Source: CAZCFB01 sp964511535
Lineage (GTDB): Bacteria; Myxococcota_A; Polyangia; GCA-2747355; CAZCFB01
NCBI GenBank assembly: GCA_964511535.1
Contig: CAZEFW010000029.1
Location: 1 to 64,000 of the forward strand
DNA: 64,000 nucleotides
Direction: 5' to 3'
A program made the translations under genes and the position numbers. Positions 61,501-64,000 of this stretch are shown piece after piece. The notes beneath the pieces are model-generated. The model was not told where the DNA came from and searched no databases. It saw nothing but the letters and a program-made list of their open reading frames with translations. Positions within the stretch are counted from its first letter, which is position 1; the number at the start of each line of letters is the position of its first letter.

Positions 61501-63359
61501 TCGCACCGGCCGCCCTTGACGTTGAAGGAGAAGTGCCCCCGGCCATGACCGCGTTGCCGCGCCAGGGGCTGGTCCGCCAGCAGGGCGCGGATGCGATCAT
61601 GCACCTTGGTGTAGGTGGCCGGGTTGCTGCGCGGCGAGCGCCCGATGGGCCGCTGGTCCACCAGCACCACTCGCTTGATGTCATCGGCGCCGTGCAGGGC
61701 GCCGTGGGCCCCGGGCTCGCCCACGCCGCGCTGGCCCGTGGCCTGCGCCACCGCCGGCGCCAGGACAGCCGAGACCAGCGTCGACTTGCCCGAGCCGGAC
61801 ACGCCGCTGACAACGTTCAGGGCGCCGAGGCGGAAGGTGACATCCACGCCGCGCAGGTTGCGGGCCTTGACGTCCAGGAGCTGCAGCTCGCCCTGGGCGG
61901 GCGCGGAGCTGGCCTGCCTCACCACGGCGCGCTCGCCCCGCAGGTGGGCCCGGGTCACGCTGGCGCGCACCCCGGGCGGCGCGTCGTCGGCCAGCAGCCC
62001 TGCAGGGGGTCCGCTGTAGGTCACCCGGCCGCCGCTGGCGCCCGCGCCGGGGCCCACGTCCACCACCCAGTCGGCGCCGCTGATGATGCGCCGATCATGC
62101 TCCACCACCAGCACCGAGCTCCCGCCGTCGCGCAGCTCCCGCAGCACGCCCACCAGCCGGGCCATGTCCAGCGGGTGCAGCCCCACCGTGGGCTCGTCCA
62201 GCACCTGGATCATTCCCCGCAGCCCGGATCGCACCTGATTGGCCAGCCGCACCCGGCGCGCCTCGCCGCCGGCCAGGGTGCCCGCTGCCCGGCCGATCTG
62301 CAGGTGACCCACACCCAGGCGGGAGAGCAGCCCGCAGCGGCGACGGACCTCATGGATCACCAGCTCACCCACGGGGGCCTCGTCCGGCGTCAGGTCGGCG
62401 GCAGCGAGGAAGCGGTCCAGACCGTCCACCGTCATGTCCGCCAGGTCTGCCATGTTGCGCCCGCGAAAGCGAACCGCCAGGGCGTGAGGTGCCAGGCGCG
62501 CGCCTGCGCAGGACTCGCAGGTCACCGAGCGCGCGAAGCGCAGCGCGTTCTTGTTGCGCTTCACCTTCAGGATGCCCTCTATCACCGGCACGATGCCGCG
62601 GTAGTGACCCTCCTGCCGGGGCCTGGCCGTGATGCCGGTCCAGCGCAGGCGCGACTCGAGGGTGTGCTTGCCGAGCGGCACCTTGACGCGGTCCGATCCG
62701 TACAGCACCACCTCGCGCTCGTCGTCGGACAGCTCGCGCCAGGGCCGATCCACCGAGAAGCCGTGGGCCTGGCACACCAGGTCCAGCGACTCCATGGTGA
62801 TCTGGGAGTAGACCAGGTAACCGCTGGGGGTGGTGATCACCAGCGCCCCCTGGCGCAGGGTCCTGTCGGCGTCGGCCACCAGCAGCTCGGGGTCCACCCG
62901 ATCCTGCACGCCGAGGCCCCGGCAAGCGGGGCACTGCCCGGCCGCCATGTTGAAGGACAGCGCGCTGGCCAGCACGGCGCGGCCCTCGTCACGGTGAGGC
63001 TGCCCCAGCCGCGAAAGGAGCAGCCGCAGGTGGGCCGACAGCTCGCTCATGGTGCCCACGGTGGACCGCGGGCTGGCGCCGACCGAGGCGGTGCGCTGGT
63101 CCACGGCCAGGGCCGGACGCAGCCCCTCGGCGTGGCCCAGCTCCGGGCGGTCCAGCCGCGCCAGGAACCGGCGCGCGTGGCTCGACAGCAGCTCAAGATA
63201 GCGTCGCTGCCCCTCGGCGTGGATCACGTCGTGGGCAAGCGACGACTTGCCGCTGCCCGACACGCCGCAGAACACCACCACACGCCCGGCGGGGAGGGTC
63301 AGGTCCACCCCCCGGAGGTTGTTCTGGCGTGCATCGCGGATGGTGATGGGCGGGCGCAT
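58512..63359 (-). CDS. Fused double UvrA-like ABC ATPase
   Basis: 1615 residues containing two UvrA units in tandem and four ATP-binding cassettes. Walker A motifs GVSGSGKS or GVSGAGKS lie near residues 32, 520, 870 and 1343; signatures near 361 (LAGGEARRV), 706 (LSGGEAQRV), 1188 (LSRGEARRA) and 1521 (LSTGEWQRL); Walker B LDEPTxGLHP near 386, 733, 1214 and 1546. Eight CxxC half-sites (such as CPACRGLG, CEACEGAG, CPECEGAG and CEACAGSG) give four zinc modules. In each half the stretch between the first Walker A region and the first zinc module is too short for a UvrB-binding domain, as in UvrA2-type proteins. It may act in DNA damage tolerance or drug resistance rather than classical repair. 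ATG 63359 is preceded by a hairpin repeat. Confidence 0.92.
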   Translation of the reverse strand: MRPPITIRDARQNNLRGVDLTLPAGRVVVFCGVSGSGKSSLAHDVIHAEGQRRYLELLSSHARRFLARLDRPELGHAEGLRPALAVDQRTASVGASPRSTVGTMSELSAHLRLLLSRLGQPHRDEGRAVLASALSFNMAAGQCPACRGLGVQDRVDPELLVADADRTLRQGALVITTPSGYLVYSQITMESLDLVCQAHGFSVDRPWRELSDDEREVVLYGSDRVKVPLGKHTLESRLRWTGITARPRQEGHYRGIVPVIEGILKVKRNKNALRFARSVTCESCAGARLAPHALAVRFRGRNMADLADMTVDGLDRFLAAADLTPDEAPVGELVIHEVRRRCGLLSRLGVGHLQIGRAAGTLAGGEARRVRLANQVRSGLRGMIQVLDEPTVGLHPLDMARLVGVLRELRDGGSSVLVVEHDRRIISGADWVVDVGPGAGASGGRVTYSGPPAGLLADDAPPGVRASVTRAHLRGERAVVRQASSAPAQGELQLLDVKARNLRGVDVTFRLGALNVVSGVSGSGKSTLVSAVLAPAVAQATGQRGVGEPGAHGALHGADDIKRVVLVDQRPIGRSPRSNPATYTKVHDRIRALLADQPLARQRGHGRGHFSFNVKGGRCEACEGAGVQLVGLHYLADAEVRCGACGGRRFGSEILEVKLNGLSVADILDLPVSSALAQLGQDRVIRRVLAAMERVGLGYLPLGQPATTLSGGEAQRVKLAAELGRGGKGRGLYLLDEPTTGLHPEDVQVLLRALEGLTQQGHTVVVVEHDLDVIRAADHLVDLGPGSGERGGRVMAQGAPDEVAACQGSLTGAALRGEHPEEAADDLRDESPGDEALRDEDPGEIVVTGARTHNLRQVDVRIPRQAITVIAGVSGSGKSSLALDTIAAEAHHRYASSLSSFARRFMRGAARGQVDQVTGLSPVVTVGPEPGRNRRSTLATFTGVHDDLRLIFSRVGAPRLTARHLSFNHHLGACPECEGAGDLARCDVDRLITHPRRSLLDGAMAGTGPGAQYGDPHDRYVAILKAAGARAGLDFGRPWAELSDAARGLAMRGSGEQQYEVTWRYRRGKRTGQHQLTSPWVGFASLIEDEYTRRGQQRRGEAVAALMRQVTCPACDGRRLGPAASAVRIGDLGIGDLVAMTVAQAARAVADLGRGHPAIVEPARRAGHRLEALASLALGHLTLDRGLDSLSRGEARRAQLAGALWLRLCGLTFVLDEPTVGLHPDDAARLLDALRRLRDQGNTLIIVEHDPEIIRAADHIVEFGPGAGEQGGRVIYAGDLSGLLRCEASPTGQQLGSRASSAAPLESQPAEGLRITGAHAHNLRELDLEVPRGALTVVCGVSGAGKSTLLDHVLLPSATLGQPVGCRAVLGLERFGAVHALARRRGRGARSTSATHSGAMAAVQSAFAATAGARELGFKRGAFARGGKAGRCDACKGRGHQAVEMSFLADVRVPCEACAGSGFTADLLRCQVGGLNIAAALGLTVAGAAAHFGVDSTVAARLEPLRRAGLGYLTLGQPTRTLSTGEWQRLQLATLLSVARSDPGDLLVLDEPTTGLHPGDVAALLELLAGLLRQGHTLLVVEHDPQIIQAAHQVIELGPGAGEEGGRIVQPAGAG

Positions 63360-63376
63360 GGACGGTAGTTATACAG

Positions 63377-63510
63377 CGGCGGCTGGGGCCGCCGAATGAC
63401 AAAACGACGAAACGACGAAATGATCAAACGGGCGGCTGACGCTGAAGCTGAAGCTGAGGCTGAGGCTGCGGCAGAGGCAGAGGCTGAGGCTGAGGCTGGG
63501 GCTGAGGCTC
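63377..63510. repeat. Composite repeat, inverted copy of the 14.9-kb element
   Basis: A perfect hairpin CGGCGGC-TGGG-GCCGCCG (63377-63394) is followed by an ACGACGAA-type array (63395-63428) and GCTGARGCTGAGG hexamers (63436-63510). Read on the minus strand, the order of blocks is the same as at 14866-15082. Reading it as a short Glu/Ala-rich coding frame is rejected as an artefact of the hexamers. Confidence 0.85.
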
Positions 63511-63836
63511 ACTCCTCGGCTGGATCCTTAATTTTCTTCAACGAAAATGTACCCATGGTCAGACTTTTGCCGCCGGCGCGGATCTCTCAGGTTTCCTTTG
63601 ACTCGCCCGTGGCCGCGGTCACTTTGATCACTCTTGAAAGCCAGCGCCAGCACGGAAGCTGCCTCATGGGCTGACCGGAGGACGAACAGAGGTCGTACCG
63701 AAGAACCAAGCTTCCGCGAAGGCGCTGGCAAAACTTTATGCGGCAAACAGAGGCGAGTCAGATTTCCTCTCTTGAACTATCGGTTCATATGCAACAGGGG
63801 GTAATTGGAGAGAACCAAGCTTCCAGTTTGCTGTCG
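63511..63836. other. AT-richer gap with 14-bp direct repeats, no gene seen
   Basis: AGAACCAAGCTTCC occurs at 63702-63715 and 63811-63824, 109 bases apart. The stretch is clearly less GC-rich than the rest of the window. No convincing coding frame, tRNA or transposase was found; the repeats might mark a recombination junction. Confidence 0.4.
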
Positions 63837-64000
63837 CTAATTTCCTGCGTCCTCAATCTGCTTGTTCAGTTCGGCTTCATCGCTCTTGAAACCTTCTATC
63901 TTCCTCGCTTCCGATAGAAACCCTTCATCCTGAAAAATGTTATAGGCCTCTTTAATCTTCGCAATGCCTTCATCATACTGGCCGCTATATCCCAGTGCCA
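63837..64000 (-). CDS. TPR-like protein, partial, 3' end only
   Basis: The minus strand reads from the window edge to a TAG stop (63837-63839) for about 53 codons. It begins with ALGYSGQYDEGIAKIKEAYN, matching the TPR pattern of a Gly-small-Tyr helix pair, then FQDEGFLSEARKIEG and a charged tail ending QIEDAGN. The 5' end lies outside the window. Codon use is AT-rich, unlike neighbouring genes. The frame is open with typical amino-acid composition, so it is probably real. Confidence 0.55.
   Translation of the reverse strand, partial: ALGYSGQYDEGIAKIKEAYNIFQDEGFLSEARKIEGFKSDEAELNKQIEDAGN

Noticed and set aside
63396..63674. Small Glu/Ala-rich open frame
   Set aside because: It is a translation of the GCTGAG hexamer array, not a protein gene.

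Overview
The window is a high-GC chromosomal segment from a Gram-negative predator/social-bacterium-like lineage, most probably Myxococcota or a close deltaproteobacterial relative. The evidence is indirect but consistent: about twelve predicted lipoproteins with long Asp/Lys/Pro/Thr-rich linkers, MopE-type metal-binding repeats, choice-of-anchor L and von Willebrand A domains, a eukaryotic-type Ser/Thr kinase next to a TPR-PEGA protein, Stig1-like Cys motifs, SBBP and FG-GAP propellers, a MYXO-CTERM-like C-terminus, and many two-component proteins. No rRNA, tRNA, CRISPR array, intact transposase or phage gene was seen.

Layout. 1-4168: a minus-strand, translationally coupled three-gene surface lipoprotein operon (TM lipoprotein, VWA lipoprotein, MopE-repeat/choice-of-anchor L lipoprotein). 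4242-6728: GMC oxidoreductase plus a small unknown partner. 6921-11079: secreted esterase-like hydrolase, then Ser/Thr kinase, TPR-PEGA protein and Cys-rich lipoprotein. 11084-14768: an orphan GspC-like protein, a large radical SAM enzyme and a small lipoprotein. 15098-16615: membrane glycosyltransferase-like protein. 16734-23113: eight co-directional genes (AhpD-like, radical SAM, outer-membrane protein, DUF547 lipoprotein, SDR epimerase, TIGR04282-type transferase, GT2, NUDIX) that resemble arsenosugar/glycolipid-type clusters. 23219-31669: three large surface lipoproteins and a WD40-like secreted protein. 31721-33990: an NtrC-type regulator with unusual ATPase motifs and a degenerate receiver protein. 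34196-35377: PIG-V-like mannosyltransferase. 35595-39759: an Omp85-like barrel, a lipoprotein carrying protein-kinase-like catalytic motifs, and a soluble histidine kinase. 39858-49759: HEAT-repeat protein, response regulator, NTT/MFS-HEAT-cNMP fusion, DUF2834 and XRE/MmyB pair, hybrid histidine kinase and small coupled partner. 49928-58459: FG-GAP lipoprotein, NHL lipoprotein coupled to a membrane histidine kinase, and a PAP2-beta-barrel fusion. 58512-63359: a fused double UvrA. 63837-64000: the AT-richer 3' end of a TPR-like gene cut by the window edge.

The gene set points to envelope biology: surface lipoproteins, outer-membrane barrels, glycan/lipid modification enzymes and the signalling proteins that would control them. 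The most unusual signals are (i) the barrel plus extracytoplasmic kinase-like lipoprotein operon at 35595-38877, (ii) the arsenosugar-like cluster lacking the usual methyltransferase, and (iii) a recurring intergenic architecture in which a 6-9 bp simple-sequence array sits beside a perfect GC-rich hairpin, often touching a stop codon. All family calls are by eye from motifs; no database search was run.
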